This document shows positions 8,288-16,650 of a DNA stretch of 64,000 nt, in pieces. The number at the start of each line of letters is the position of its first letter. Positions within the stretch are counted from its first letter, which is position 1. The DNA lies in NCBI RefSeq assembly GCF_021739025.1, contig NZ_JAKKOT010000002.1, positions 62,001-126,000 on the forward strand, written 5' to 3'. The translations under genes and the position numbers were made by a program. Source of the DNA: Gordonia liuliyuniae (GTDB lineage: Bacteria > Actinomycetota > Actinomycetes > Mycobacteriales > Mycobacteriaceae). The notes beneath the pieces were generated by a model. The model did no database searches, was not told the DNA's origin, and saw only the letters and a list, made by a program, of their open reading frames with translations.

Positions 8288-10203
8288 GCAGGCCCGGCGC
8301 CCCCGGCGCACCTTCGATGGAGAAGCCGCATTCGTTCGGTCCGTCGCTGAAACGACTCGTTCGCCAACTGGGCGCCTACCGGGCGGCGATGACGGTCATC
8401 CTGCTCGCGATCGTCGGTTCCGTCGCGCTCAACGCGTACACCCCGCGGGTCCTCGGTGACGCCACCAACGAGTTGTTCGACGGAGTGATCGGCTCACAGC
8501 TCCCGGCCGGGGTCAGCAAGGAGCAGGCCGTCGAGGGTCTGCGTGAATCCGGACACGGCACGTTCGCCGACATGGTGTCGGCGATGGACGTCGTCCCCGG
8601 GCAGGGCATCGACTTCGACGCCGTCGGCCGCATCCTGGCACTGGTCCTCGGCCTGTACGTCGCGGCGGCGCTCCTCGGCTGGCTGGGCGCGTTCGTCCTC
8701 AACAAGGTGGTCATCGGCACCATCACCGGGCTTCGCGCCCGCATCGAGGAGAAGGTCCACCGCCTGCCGCTCAAGTACTACGACGCGTCCGCTCGCGGAG
8801 ACCTCCTCAGCCGGGTCACCAACGACCTCGACAACCTTTCGCAGTCGTTACAGCAGACCATCAGCCAGTTCCTGAACTCGGTGCTGATGGTGATCGCGAT
8901 TCTGATCATGATGTTCTCGATCTCGCCGCTGCTGTCGTTGATCGCGATCGCGACGGTGCCGATCGCCGCGCTCGCGACCGCCCTGATCGCGAAACGGTCC
9001 AAGCCGCACTTCGTCGGACAGTGGTCGTCGACGGGTGCGTTGAACGCGCAGATCGAAGAGGCGTTCACCGGACACGAACTGGTCAAGGCGTTCGGCCAGG
9101 GCCAAGCCGTCGAATCCGCGTTCGACGACCGTAACGAGAAACTCTACGAGTCGTCGTGGCGCGCCCAATTCATCTCCGGCATCATCATGCCGACCATCAT
9201 GTTCCTCGGGAACCTCAACTATGTCGCGGTGGCCGTCGTCGGCGGTCTCCGCGTCGCGTCCGGCCAGTTGAGCCTCGGCGAGGTGCAGGCGTTCATCCAG
9301 TACTCCCGCCAGTTCACCCAGCCGCTCACACAGATCGGATCGATGTTCAATCTGATGCAGAGCGGTGTCGCGTCGGCCGAACGCATCTTCGCCGTCCTCG
9401 ATGAGGAGGAAGAGGACCCCGATCTCGTCGACGCGCAGACGCCGGCGTCGGACGCGGGTCGCATCGTGTTCGACGACGTCTCGTTCCGGTACGTCGAAGA
9501 CCGTCCGTTGATCGAGCATCTGTCCCTGACCGCGGAGTCGGGCGACACCATCGCCATCGTGGGCCCCACCGGGGCTGGCAAGACGACCCTGGTCAACCTC
9601 ATCATGCGGTTCTACGAACTCGACGAGGGCGCCATCTGGGTCGACGGTGTCGACGCGTCGACAATGACCCGCGACGACCTGCGGGAACGTACCGGCATGG
9701 TGTTGCAGGACTCATGGCTGTTCGGCGGAACGATCTACGACAACATCGCCTACGGCGACCCGACCGCGTCACGCGACGAGGTGATCGAAGCGGCCCGGAC
9801 CAGTCACGTCGACCACTTCGTCCGTACCCTCCCCGACGGCTACGACACGGTGCTCGACGACGAGGGCGGCGGCGTCAGCGCAGGCGAGCGGCAGCTCATC
9901 ACCATCGCCAGAGCGTTCCTCGCCAAGCCGACGATCCTCATCCTCGACGAGGCGACGAGTTCGGTCGACACGCGCACCGAACTACTCATCGGCAAGGCGA
10001 TGGCCAACCTGCGCGCCGACCGCACCAGCTTCGTCATCGCCCACCGGTTGTCCACGATCCGCGACGCCGACACCATCGTCGTGATGGAGGACGGGCGCAT
10101 CGTCGAGCAGGGTGACCACGACGAGCTGTTGGCGGCGAAGGGCGCCTACTTCCGGTTGTACAACGCTCAGTTCACCGGGCCGTCAGAGACGCTCGACGTC
10201 TGA
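8284..10203 (+). CDS. ABC exporter half-transporter, catalytic subunit (Rv1272c-like)
   Basis: 639 aa from GTG 8284, which overlaps the previous stop. It has six predicted membrane helices with an insertion between helices 1 and 2 (about residues 60-110, hydrophilic, probably extracytoplasmic). The ATPase domain has Walker A GPTGAGKTT (427-435), a signature altered to VSAGERQLI (about 532), and canonical Walker B LILDEATSSVD with catalytic Glu. It pairs with the upstream protein into a heterodimeric exporter with one active ATP site. The membrane location is clear; substrate (drug, lipid or peptide) cannot be told from sequence. Confidence 0.92.
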   Translation: MSRPGAPGAPSMEKPHSFGPSLKRLVRQLGAYRAAMTVILLAIVGSVALNAYTPRVLGDATNELFDGVIGSQLPAGVSKEQAVEGLRESGHGTFADMVSAMDVVPGQGIDFDAVGRILALVLGLYVAAALLGWLGAFVLNKVVIGTITGLRARIEEKVHRLPLKYYDASARGDLLSRVTNDLDNLSQSLQQTISQFLNSVLMVIAILIMMFSISPLLSLIAIATVPIAALATALIAKRSKPHFVGQWSSTGALNAQIEEAFTGHELVKAFGQGQAVESAFDDRNEKLYESSWRAQFISGIIMPTIMFLGNLNYVAVAVVGGLRVASGQLSLGEVQAFIQYSRQFTQPLTQIGSMFNLMQSGVASAERIFAVLDEEEEDPDLVDAQTPASDAGRIVFDDVSFRYVEDRPLIEHLSLTAESGDTIAIVGPTGAGKTTLVNLIMRFYELDEGAIWVDGVDASTMTRDDLRERTGMVLQDSWLFGGTIYDNIAYGDPTASRDEVIEAARTSHVDHFVRTLPDGYDTVLDDEGGGVSAGERQLITIARAFLAKPTILILDEATSSVDTRTELLIGKAMANLRADRTSFVIAHRLSTIRDADTIVVMEDGRIVEQGDHDELLAAKGAYFRLYNAQFTGPSETLDV

Positions 10204-10252
10204 CTGACTCGGAAAGCCGGTAATCGCTGTCCTTGAACGCCTACGACCGGAA

Positions 10253-10277
10253 TTATGACTAGTCAGACTAGTCATAA
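10253..10277. repeat. Palindrome overlapping the PIN-toxin start codon
   Basis: Arms TTATGACTAGT and ACTAGTCATAA are perfect complements separated by CAG; the ATG at 10255 lies in the left arm. As DNA it could be an operator; as RNA it would bury the start codon in an 11-bp hairpin. Either would limit expression of the toxin. Confidence 0.75.
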
Positions 10278-10689
10278 CTCCGACCGATCGATACTCGGTG
10301 TCCTCCTCGACACGAATGCGCTTCTGCGGCTCGTCACCGATCCGTCACGAATCGCAGCGTCCGCGCTGACGGCACTCGAAGACCCGTCCAACAGTCTCTA
10401 CGTGTCGGCCGTCTCGGCGTGGGAGATCGCCATCAAGACCCGGTTGGGCCGTCTCGACGCTTCCCCGCTCCTGTCTGCATGGCCGGAGACTCTCACCGCG
10501 ATGGCGGCCACCGACCTGCCTATCGACTCCGCGGACGCGGCGTCGGCAGGCCAGCTGAACTGGGCCCACCGAGACCCGTTCGACCGGATGATCGTCGCCC
10601 AGGCGACACGCCGAGGCCTCACCATCGCGACCAGCGATCAGACGATCCATACCGGCTCACTGACCCCGACCATCGACACCCGCCGATAG
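10255..10689 (+). CDS. PIN-domain ribonuclease, VapC-like, no adjacent antitoxin
   Basis: 144 aa. It has the PIN acidic set: LLDTN (Asp19), SAWEIAIK (Glu57), RDPFDRMI (Asp107/Asp110) and ATSDQ (Asp128), which bind metal and cut RNA. The SAWEIAIK/HRDPFDRMIVAQA pattern is that of VapC proteins normally paired with Phd/YefM-like antitoxins encoded just upstream. Here the upstream gap is only 51 bp to the ABC exporter stop and contains no antitoxin ORF. The next gene is DUF1697, not an antitoxin. The first ~14 residues (MTSQTSHNSDRSIL) are an unusual polar extension created by the palindrome. The solitary status suggests antitoxin loss or control by the palindrome. Confidence 0.85.
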   Translation: MTSQTSHNSDRSILGVLLDTNALLRLVTDPSRIAASALTALEDPSNSLYVSAVSAWEIAIKTRLGRLDASPLLSAWPETLTAMAATDLPIDSADAASAGQLNWAHRDPFDRMIVAQATRRGLTIATSDQTIHTGSLTPTIDTRR

Positions 10690-10778
10690 CCGGAACGTCC
10701 GCCACGCGCGACTGCGGCCGAACACATGACGCACTAATCTTCAGGACACCACCTGTCGAAGAAGCTGAGGAGTCTGGC

Positions 10779-11306
10779 GTGCCCGCATCCCGCATTGTCC
10801 TGGTTCGAGCGGTCAACGTCGGCGGGGCAAAGCTCCCGATGGCCGCGCTGCGCGAGATCGCAGCACGGCTCGGTGCGACCGACGTCTCCACCTACATCGC
10901 GTCGGGGAATCTGCTGTGCACCCCACCGGGCGACACCGACGAATTCGACCGCGCCCTGGAGCAAGCGATCTCCGACGAGTTCGGCTACTTTCGGGAGGTG
11001 ATCAGCAGGACGCCAGACGAGATCGCGGATGCACTCGCCGAGTACCCTTTCGGCGACGTCCCGCACGGCCACCTCTATTTCCTCACCGGCGCACCGCTCG
11101 ACGACGCGGCCGCACAGTTCTGCGCCCGCGATATCGGCAACGGCGAACGGCTCGCCGTCATCGGGCGCGATCTGCACATCGACTATCCGGACGGCGCGGG
11201 CGCCACGAAACTGACCGCGAAGGTGATCGAGCGCGCCCTGGGCGTCACCGGGACGGGTCGCAATCTACGGACCAGCGCGGCCCTCGTCGAACGGGCCCGG
11301 GCGTGA
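10779..11306 (+). CDS. DUF1697 family protein
   Basis: 175 aa from GTG 10779, with SD CTGAGGAG before it and a possible -10 TAATCT at 10735-10740. The sequence begins IVLVRAVNVGG and contains YIASGNLL and GAGATKLTAKVIERALGVTGTGRNLRT. These are the hallmarks of DUF1697 (R.hNvGG.n...M..L, T.i.SGN, TtRN.nTv). The function of the family is not established. Cytosolic, no signal or membrane segments. Its stop overlaps the next start (GTGA), so DUF1697 and DUF202 form a two-gene operon. Confidence 0.88.
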   Translation: MPASRIVLVRAVNVGGAKLPMAALREIAARLGATDVSTYIASGNLLCTPPGDTDEFDRALEQAISDEFGYFREVISRTPDEIADALAEYPFGDVPHGHLYFLTGAPLDDAAAQFCARDIGNGERLAVIGRDLHIDYPDGAGATKLTAKVIERALGVTGTGRNLRTSAALVERARA

Positions 11307-11641
11307 GCGAGCAGCAGCCTCCGCCGGGAGCCGTCGACGCGCGGTTCACCCTGGCCGCCGAACGCACGATGCTCGCGTGGATCCGCACCGCTCTCGGTCT
11401 GATCGCCGCGGGCGTCGCCGTCCTGCACGTCATCGGCGAGTTCGCTTCTCCCGCTGTGCAGACGACACTCGGCATCGGGTTGATCCTGTTGGGGATCGCG
11501 GCCGCGGCAGTCGGCGGGCAGCGGTGGTACCAAACGACACACGCCCTTGAGGAGGGCGGACGAATGCCGGGACCGTTCGCGATCTGGGTGCTGATCGGCG
11601 GTCTCGTCGTGCTCGCGGTAGCGTTCGCGATCATCCGCTGA
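11303..11641 (+). CDS. DUF202 (YidH-like) small membrane protein
   Basis: 112 aa from GTG 11303. The N-terminal motif [20 protein letters not shown] is the DUF202 signature (ERT.LAW.RT), leading into the first membrane helix. Two further hydrophobic helices follow (about residues 52-70 and 92-111). Inner-membrane protein of unknown function. Translationally coupled to DUF1697 by a 4-nt overlap. Confidence 0.9.
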   Translation: MSEQQPPPGAVDARFTLAAERTMLAWIRTALGLIAAGVAVLHVIGEFASPAVQTTLGIGLILLGIAAAAVGGQRWYQTTHALEEGGRMPGPFAIWVLIGGLVVLAVAFAIIR

Positions 11642-11649
11642 CGTCCCGG

Positions 11650-11655
11650 TAATCT
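11650..11655 (+). promoter_or_regulatory. -10 box for leaderless rnhA mRNA
   Basis: TAATCT lies 8 bp before the rnhA ATG at 11664 with no SD between them, the leaderless arrangement. Confidence 0.45.
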
Positions 11656-11663
11656 CAATCCCC

Positions 11664-12113
11664 ATGACTGACTCGTCCAAGACCGTTGAGATCTCCACCG
11701 ACGGCGCCTGCCTCGGCAACCCGGGCCCCGGAGGCTGGGGTGCGGTACTGCGGTACGGCGACGTCGAGAAGGAACTGTCGGGGGCCGAACCCGACACCAC
11801 CAACAACCGCATGGAGTTGACGGCCGCGATCAAAGCGCTCAACGCGCTCACCAGGCCGTCGACGGTGATCCTCTACACCGACTCCAGCTACGTCCGAAAC
11901 GGCATCACCAAATGGGTCGCGGGCTGGGTCCGCAACGGTTGGAAGAGTTCGAGCAAGCAGCCGGTCAAGAACACCGACCTCTGGCAGGAGCTGATCGAGG
12001 CCGAGAAGGGGCATACCGTCGAGTGGCGCTGGGTGAAGGGCCACGCCGGCGACAAGTACAACGAGATCGCCGACTCCCTGGCGACGAGCGCCGCTCGGTC
12101 GCTGAAGAGCTGA
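11664..12113 (+). CDS. rnhA: Ribonuclease HI
   Basis: 149 aa, close to the usual ~155 of bacterial RNase HI. The catalytic acidic residues are all present: Asp13 in [11 protein letters not shown], Glu51 in NNRMELTA, Asp73 in YTDSSYV and Asp137 in IADSLA. The basic handle region ([15 protein letters not shown]) and the histidine-containing [10 protein letters not shown] loop are intact. It cleaves the RNA strand of RNA-DNA hybrids such as R-loops. Single-domain, without the acid phosphatase fusion seen in some actinobacteria. Transcribed towards the convergent YhgE/Pip gene, only 51 bp away. Confidence 0.96.
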   Translation: MTDSSKTVEISTDGACLGNPGPGGWGAVLRYGDVEKELSGAEPDTTNNRMELTAAIKALNALTRPSTVILYTDSSYVRNGITKWVAGWVRNGWKSSSKQPVKNTDLWQELIEAEKGHTVEWRWVKGHAGDKYNEIADSLATSAARSLKS

Positions 12114-12164
12114 GCCCGAGCCGTCGGTGAAGCCGGCGCGCCACGCCGACGTCACACGCCGACG

Positions 12165-14174
12165 TCACACTTCGACGGGCGGATAGAGCTGATCCATCGT
12201 GAGCTGTCGGCTCCGCTGGGCCGCCCACGAACTGATCCCGATACTGACCACCAGGACGCCCGCGAGGACGATCACGGATGTCCACAGTCGATGGTCGACA
12301 CCGCCGGAGATCAACTGGCGCAGGCCTGTCACCGCATAACTCATCGGATCGTATGGGTGCACGACTTGGGCGAGTTTCGCCGTCGTCTCCACCGGATAGA
12401 TGCCGCCCGAGGCGACGATCTGCACCATCAGGAACGCCAACGACACGACGCGGCCCACCGCCACTCCGAACACCGCGGTGAACATCTGTATCAACGCCAA
12501 GAACGCCCCGGATATCAGAAGCATGAAGGCGGCTGCCCCGAGGGGATGAACCGGATCGAGACCGACAGCGAAGTGCGCGACGAGGAACATCACGACGACC
12601 TGCGCCACGCCGATGAGTATCGCGGGCCAATACGACCACAGCACGGCGCGCAGTCCGCTGAGCCCGTCCAACACGGGTCGGACCTGTAGCGGTTTGATCA
12701 GCATCCAGATGATCAGCGTGCCGATGAACAGTGCCAACGGGATGAAGAACGGGGCGAAGCCGGCACCGAACGTCGGAGCTTCGTTGTGCGTCACCGAGCT
12801 CAGCTCGACCGGCTGCGACAGGTTCGCGGCGGTCTTCGCCTGCCGCTGCGAGTCACCGAAGTCCGGGATCTGTTTCACGCCGTCGGCGAGGCCCGTCGAC
12901 AGCTGTTTCGCGCCGTCCAACAGTTTCGGGGTGCCGTCCGCGAGTTCCTCTGCACCCGAGGCCAACCGCTGGCTGCCGTCGGTGAGTTGCACGAGGCCCG
13001 AGTTGAGTCGGCCCGCGCCGGCCGAGAGCTGGTTGGCGCCGTCGACCAGCTCACCGACCTTGCCGGGCAGTTCACCGCTCTCCAACTGCCCGAGGAGACT
13101 CCGCAGACCCGAGTTCTTGTCACCGAGCTGCGCCGACAACGACTTCGACTGCTGCGACAGCGCCTTCACACGTTGCGTGGTGCCCGGGTCGACGCCCTCG
13201 GTCCGCAGGAACTTCTGCACCGGACGCAACGACGCCGCGAGCGACCGTGCCGTCGGATCACTGCTGTTCCGCAGTTGCGCGACGACCCCGCTCAACGCCT
13301 GTTCGGCCTGCGACTGTCCGGCGCCGACCGTACCGATGCCGTCGAGGAGGGTCGACGCCTGCTTGGTCAGGTCTGCGACGTCGTCCGCGTACTGCGTCGG
13401 TTTGAGGCCCGACTTCGCGACGTCTTCGAGGGCGGCGGTCAATGGCGCGGTCGCCTGGTCGACACCGGACGCGAGTTGCTGGGCGCCGCTGGCGAGCTGT
13501 GCGGAGCCGTCCCTAGCGGTCACCATGTTGACCGCCAGTTCGTCGGCGCCGTCCGACAACTGTTGAGCGCCGCTGTTCGCGGTGTACATCCCAGCCGCGA
13601 GCTGCTTGGCGCCGTCGGATGCCGCCGTCAGTCCTTTACCTGCGGAGACGAGTCCGACGAGGATCTGGTCGACGGCCTGCTCGCCGATCGCCCCATTGAT
13701 TCGCTCCAGGACTTGCGCCGAGGCGTTCTGCCCGATGATCCCGGCCAGGTAGCTGTTGGCGTCGTTGTACTGGAATTGGATCGTCGCCTTGTGCGGATCA
13801 TCGCTGACCGCCGAGGCGATCGCGCTGCTGAAGTCCTTCGGGATGGTGATCGTGAAGTAGTAGCGGCCGTGCGCGAGGCCGTCCGCCGCGTCGTCCCGAT
13901 CGGTCGCCGTCAGGTCGAGTTCATCGGACGCCAGCAGCTGCTCTTGCACCTGTCTGCCCGCATCGAGCGGCTTGCCCTGCGACATCGCGCCCGTGTCCTC
14001 GTTGACGATGGCGACCGACACCTTGTTGACCTCGTCGAACGGGTTCCAAAAGACCCACAGGTACATCGCGCCGTACAGGAGCGGCAGAAGGACGATGGTG
14101 GCGAGTGCAATTCTCGGCATCGCCCCCTTGCCGTAGCGCTTGAATTCGGTGCCGAGCGACAGTCCCGCCAGCAT
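12165..14174 (-). CDS. YhgE/Pip family ABC-2-type membrane protein
   Basis: 669 aa. An N-terminal membrane helix (about 24-42) is followed by a ~430-residue extracytoplasmic region with the repeated L-x-x-G-A-x-Q-L-x-x-G motif typical of YhgE/Pip proteins. The C terminus has five to six membrane helices with the ABC-2-like core (PLALFIGTLIIWMLI). Relatives include the Lactococcus phage infection protein Pip and the T7SS-linked YueB/EsaA. Function in actinobacteria is unclear; export or receptor roles are possible. It follows the ABC-like gene with a 1-nt overlap (TGATG), so the pair is co-translated. No T7SS genes are in the window. Confidence 0.9.
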   Translation of the reverse strand: MLAGLSLGTEFKRYGKGAMPRIALATIVLLPLLYGAMYLWVFWNPFDEVNKVSVAIVNEDTGAMSQGKPLDAGRQVQEQLLASDELDLTATDRDDAADGLAHGRYYFTITIPKDFSSAIASAVSDDPHKATIQFQYNDANSYLAGIIGQNASAQVLERINGAIGEQAVDQILVGLVSAGKGLTAASDGAKQLAAGMYTANSGAQQLSDGADELAVNMVTARDGSAQLASGAQQLASGVDQATAPLTAALEDVAKSGLKPTQYADDVADLTKQASTLLDGIGTVGAGQSQAEQALSGVVAQLRNSSDPTARSLAASLRPVQKFLRTEGVDPGTTQRVKALSQQSKSLSAQLGDKNSGLRSLLGQLESGELPGKVGELVDGANQLSAGAGRLNSGLVQLTDGSQRLASGAEELADGTPKLLDGAKQLSTGLADGVKQIPDFGDSQRQAKTAANLSQPVELSSVTHNEAPTFGAGFAPFFIPLALFIGTLIIWMLIKPLQVRPVLDGLSGLRAVLWSYWPAILIGVAQVVVMFLVAHFAVGLDPVHPLGAAAFMLLISGAFLALIQMFTAVFGVAVGRVVSLAFLMVQIVASGGIYPVETTAKLAQVVHPYDPMSYAVTGLRQLISGGVDHRLWTSVIVLAGVLVVSIGISSWAAQRSRQLTMDQLYPPVEV

Positions 14175-14872
14175 CAGTTGGTCCCTTCGTCATGGACGAG
14201 ATCGTTCTGCGTCAGATTCGGCACGTCGATCAGCCGTCGATGTCCCAGATCAGCGTCGACTGGATTGCCGGTGGCCGTGATGACGGTCTGCTCCCGACCG
14301 AGATCCACCAGACGCTGCAGCAAGGTCTGTTGGTCGGCGACACTGCTCAACTGGTCGACTCCGCCGACCACGAGCAGCGGCGGGCGCCGCGTGTTCGCGA
14401 GCGCGATCCGCAGCAGGGCGACGTCGAGTTCGTGGAGGTCTTCGACGTAGGCACGCGGGTCGGGCATCGGCAGCGGCCCGAACACGGGACGGCACACCGC
14501 CTCGACCGCCCGGGCACGCTTGCCGACGAGCCGGTACCAGGGCGAGTCCCACCGCAGCTTCTCGGTGACCAGGTCTATCACCCGCACCGCGTCGTAGACG
14601 GCGTCGAGGTCGTCGACGGCCCCGATCGCCGCGAGCTTGAAGATCGCCTTCGGCGACGTCGCACCGAACACCGACAGCTGTCCGGACTTGGCCTTCATTC
14701 GACCGGCCAACGTCAACAGCAAACAGGTTCGGCCCGAACCCGACGGCCCGTTCAGGACGGTCAGCCCGCCTGCGGGCACATCGAGGTCGACGGGGCCGTA
14801 CACCGGGCCCGACGGGCCGCGCTTCGTGAGGCCCTGGGCGACAACGGCTGCGGTCAACGGCGCGCTAGTCAT
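14174..14872 (-). CDS. Degenerate ABC ATPase-like partner of the YhgE/Pip protein
   Basis: 232 aa with the overall order of an ABC ATPase (LTVLNGPSGSGRTCLLLTLAGRMKAKSG...). Key catalytic parts are altered: the Walker A Lys is Arg (Arg48 in GPSGSGRT), no LSGGQ signature is recognisable where one is expected (ELDVALLRIALAN), and the Walker B position reads PLLVVGGVDQ without the Asp-Glu pair. It therefore may bind nucleotide weakly and probably does not hydrolyse it normally. It overlaps and precedes the YhgE/Pip gene, so it likely partners that membrane protein. An inverted repeat (CCGGGCAC, 14898-14905; GTGCCCGG, 14925-14932) lies upstream and might be an operator. Confidence 0.75.
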   Translation of the reverse strand: MTSAPLTAAVVAQGLTKRGPSGPVYGPVDLDVPAGGLTVLNGPSGSGRTCLLLTLAGRMKAKSGQLSVFGATSPKAIFKLAAIGAVDDLDAVYDAVRVIDLVTEKLRWDSPWYRLVGKRARAVEAVCRPVFGPLPMPDPRAYVEDLHELDVALLRIALANTRRPPLLVVGGVDQLSSVADQQTLLQRLVDLGREQTVITATGNPVDADLGHRRLIDVPNLTQNDLVHDEGTN

Positions 14873-15064
14873 GAACCGACCTTAATGCCGACGTCAGCCG
14901 GGCACGAACACACGAGCTGCCGTGGTGCCCGGACGAACGGTCACGCTTGCCGCGTGTCGGCTGTCACCAGGGCACCGACACACTTGAGTCGCACGTCACG
15001 TGCCCGCGTACGATTTGTTCGCGGAACACGGTGAATCCGTTGACATTCGGACAGGAGCTACGCA

Positions 15065-15841
15065 ATGACAGCCACTGTCGGCCTCGCATACGAGCGGCAC
15101 GGCCAGCAGACCCACGGCGCGCCGATCGTGCTCCTCGGTCCCCTCGGCTCGGATCGATCCGTGTGGCAGCCGCAGATCGCCGGGCTGGCCGCTGCCCACG
15201 ACGTCATCGCCGTCGACCTGCCCGGCCACGGCGAGTCGCCGGCACCGGTCCGCACCTACACGGTCGCAGACATCGCCGACGACGTTGCCGCCCTCCTCGC
15301 CGCGCTGGACGTCACGCAGGCGCACATCGTCGGCCTGTCCCTCGGCGGTGCGACGGCGCAACAACTCGCGCTCGCTCAACCCGATACTGTCCGCACCCTG
15401 ACGCTCGTGTGCACGGCGGCGCGTTTCGGCGCTCCGGAACCGTGGGTCGACCGGGCACAGAAGGTGCGTGTCGAGGCGACGGCGTCGCTCGCCGACGGTG
15501 TCGTCGAAAGGTGGTTCACTTCGACGTTCGCGCAACGCAATCCGGCGATCGTCGACCGGATGCGAGCCATGGTCTCCGCCACGTCCGACGAGGGGTACGC
15601 GGCGAGTTGCGAAGCGATCGCCGCATTCGACAGCCGCGCCAACCTCGGTTCGATCAGTGCACCAACGCTCGTGATCGGCGGCGCGGCGGACTCCGCCACG
15701 CCGCCCGAACACCAGCGGTTCCTGGCCGATCAGATCCCCGACTCACGCCTGCAGATCCTCGACCACGCCGCGCACCTCGCGTCGTACGAGCAGCGGTCCG
15801 CAGTGAACGCCGCCGTCATCGAGCACGTCGCGGAGCACTGA
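15065..15841 (+). CDS. Alpha/beta hydrolase, 3-oxoadipate enol-lactonase-like
   Basis: 258 aa. Classic fold: oxyanion-region strand PIVLLGPLGSDRSVW, nucleophile elbow GLSLGG (Ser92), acid strand TLVIGGAADSATP and C-terminal DHAAHL with His237. The pattern VIAVDLPGHGESP...YTVADIADDVAALL matches PcaD-type 3-oxoadipate enol-lactonases, but no other protocatechuate or beta-ketoadipate genes are nearby, so only the hydrolase fold is secure. Cytosolic. An SD-like AGGAGCT precedes the ATG. It converges with the LppP/LprE-like gene 17 bp downstream. Confidence 0.8.
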   Translation: MTATVGLAYERHGQQTHGAPIVLLGPLGSDRSVWQPQIAGLAAAHDVIAVDLPGHGESPAPVRTYTVADIADDVAALLAALDVTQAHIVGLSLGGATAQQLALAQPDTVRTLTLVCTAARFGAPEPWVDRAQKVRVEATASLADGVVERWFTSTFAQRNPAIVDRMRAMVSATSDEGYAASCEAIAAFDSRANLGSISAPTLVIGGAADSATPPEHQRFLADQIPDSRLQILDHAAHLASYEQRSAVNAAVIEHVAEH

Positions 15842-15857
15842 CCGCTCGCCGAGCGCG

Positions 15858-16391
15858 CTACCTGAGCACCTGACCCGGGATGGGGGTCAACGGGAACGGT
15901 GCGACGAACGGCACCGATTGGAAGGGCACGAGCGCGTGACCGCGCGGGTGGGCGGTCGCATCGTCGCGGATCAACCACCGGTACGAGATTGTCACCTCGC
16001 CGGGCCACGCGCTTCGGACGACGTGGGTGAACGCGGTCGGCTTGCGCGTCGCAGTCGAGATGAACCGGTCCTGGTCGAAGAACAGGATGTGCGTCGGCGA
16101 ACTGCCTGTCGCCCCTCGCGGGTAGACCTGGACCCATTTGGACCAGCACCCCATGGCCGAGCCCTGCCCGGTCACCACCCACGGGATGGCGCGGCCAGGG
16201 AACGGCGGCGCCAGACGGCGCACCGCGTCGTCGACGCGGCCGCTCGGGATCGCTGGGCATGCGACGGCGTGCGATCGGTCCGACGGTGCGGCGGCGGCCT
16301 GACCGGCCCCCGCGCTAGTTCCCACACCGGTCCCCAGAGTGGCTGCCGCGACGACGAGAGCGGCCGCGGCCGCCTTGATGCGATGGTGCAT
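15858..16391 (-). CDS. Secreted LppP/LprE-like protein lacking a lipobox
   Basis: 177 aa from ATG 16391, which has a good SD (AAAGGAG). The upstream extension to 16469 would bury the signal peptide. N-terminal basic residues and an Ala-rich core with cleavage probably at AAA-AP near residue 36 indicate Sec export. The mature part has YPRGATGSSPTHILFFDQD, TATRKPTAFTHVV and VTISYRWLIRDD, which I recognise as the LppP/LprE lipoprotein-family pattern of mycobacteria. Those are lipoproteins; here there is no Cys at the cleavage site, so it should be soluble or otherwise retained. Two cysteines (CPAIP, GCWSKW) could form a disulfide. Function unknown. Confidence 0.65.
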   Translation of the reverse strand: MHHRIKAAAAALVVAAATLGTGVGTSAGAGQAAAAPSDRSHAVACPAIPSGRVDDAVRRLAPPFPGRAIPWVVTGQGSAMGCWSKWVQVYPRGATGSSPTHILFFDQDRFISTATRKPTAFTHVVRSAWPGEVTISYRWLIRDDATAHPRGHALVPFQSVPFVAPFPLTPIPGQVLR

Positions 16392-16650
16392 GTCCTTGCT
16401 CCTTTGCTCTCCCCGACCGATCCCCGACCGATTGTGAGGCGCCAGCGCAGCCCGCTGCGTTCGACGCACCTGGTACGTCGTGACGAGACGCCACGCCGTT
16501 CCACTCTCGTCATTCGATTGACCGACAGTCTCGTCGGCGCTGCCCAGCTATGCGATCCCTTGCATTTACACCCGGCTATGGCTACGGTCACACCAGTTGA
16601 TCGATCGATCCGGTCATTTCGTGTGGGCCAAGACAGCAGGTGAGAACGGT

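Noticed and set aside
12786..14450. 554-codon open frame on the plus strand
   Set aside because: It runs opposite the YhgE/Pip gene, whose protein has clear membrane helices and family motifs; the antisense product is a low-complexity Arg/Asp/Val sequence, the normal shadow in high-GC DNA.
15065..15841. Firm PcaD (beta-ketoadipate pathway) assignment
   Set aside because: The hydrolase pattern fits, but there are no pca genes around it, so only a PcaD-like alpha/beta hydrolase is claimed.
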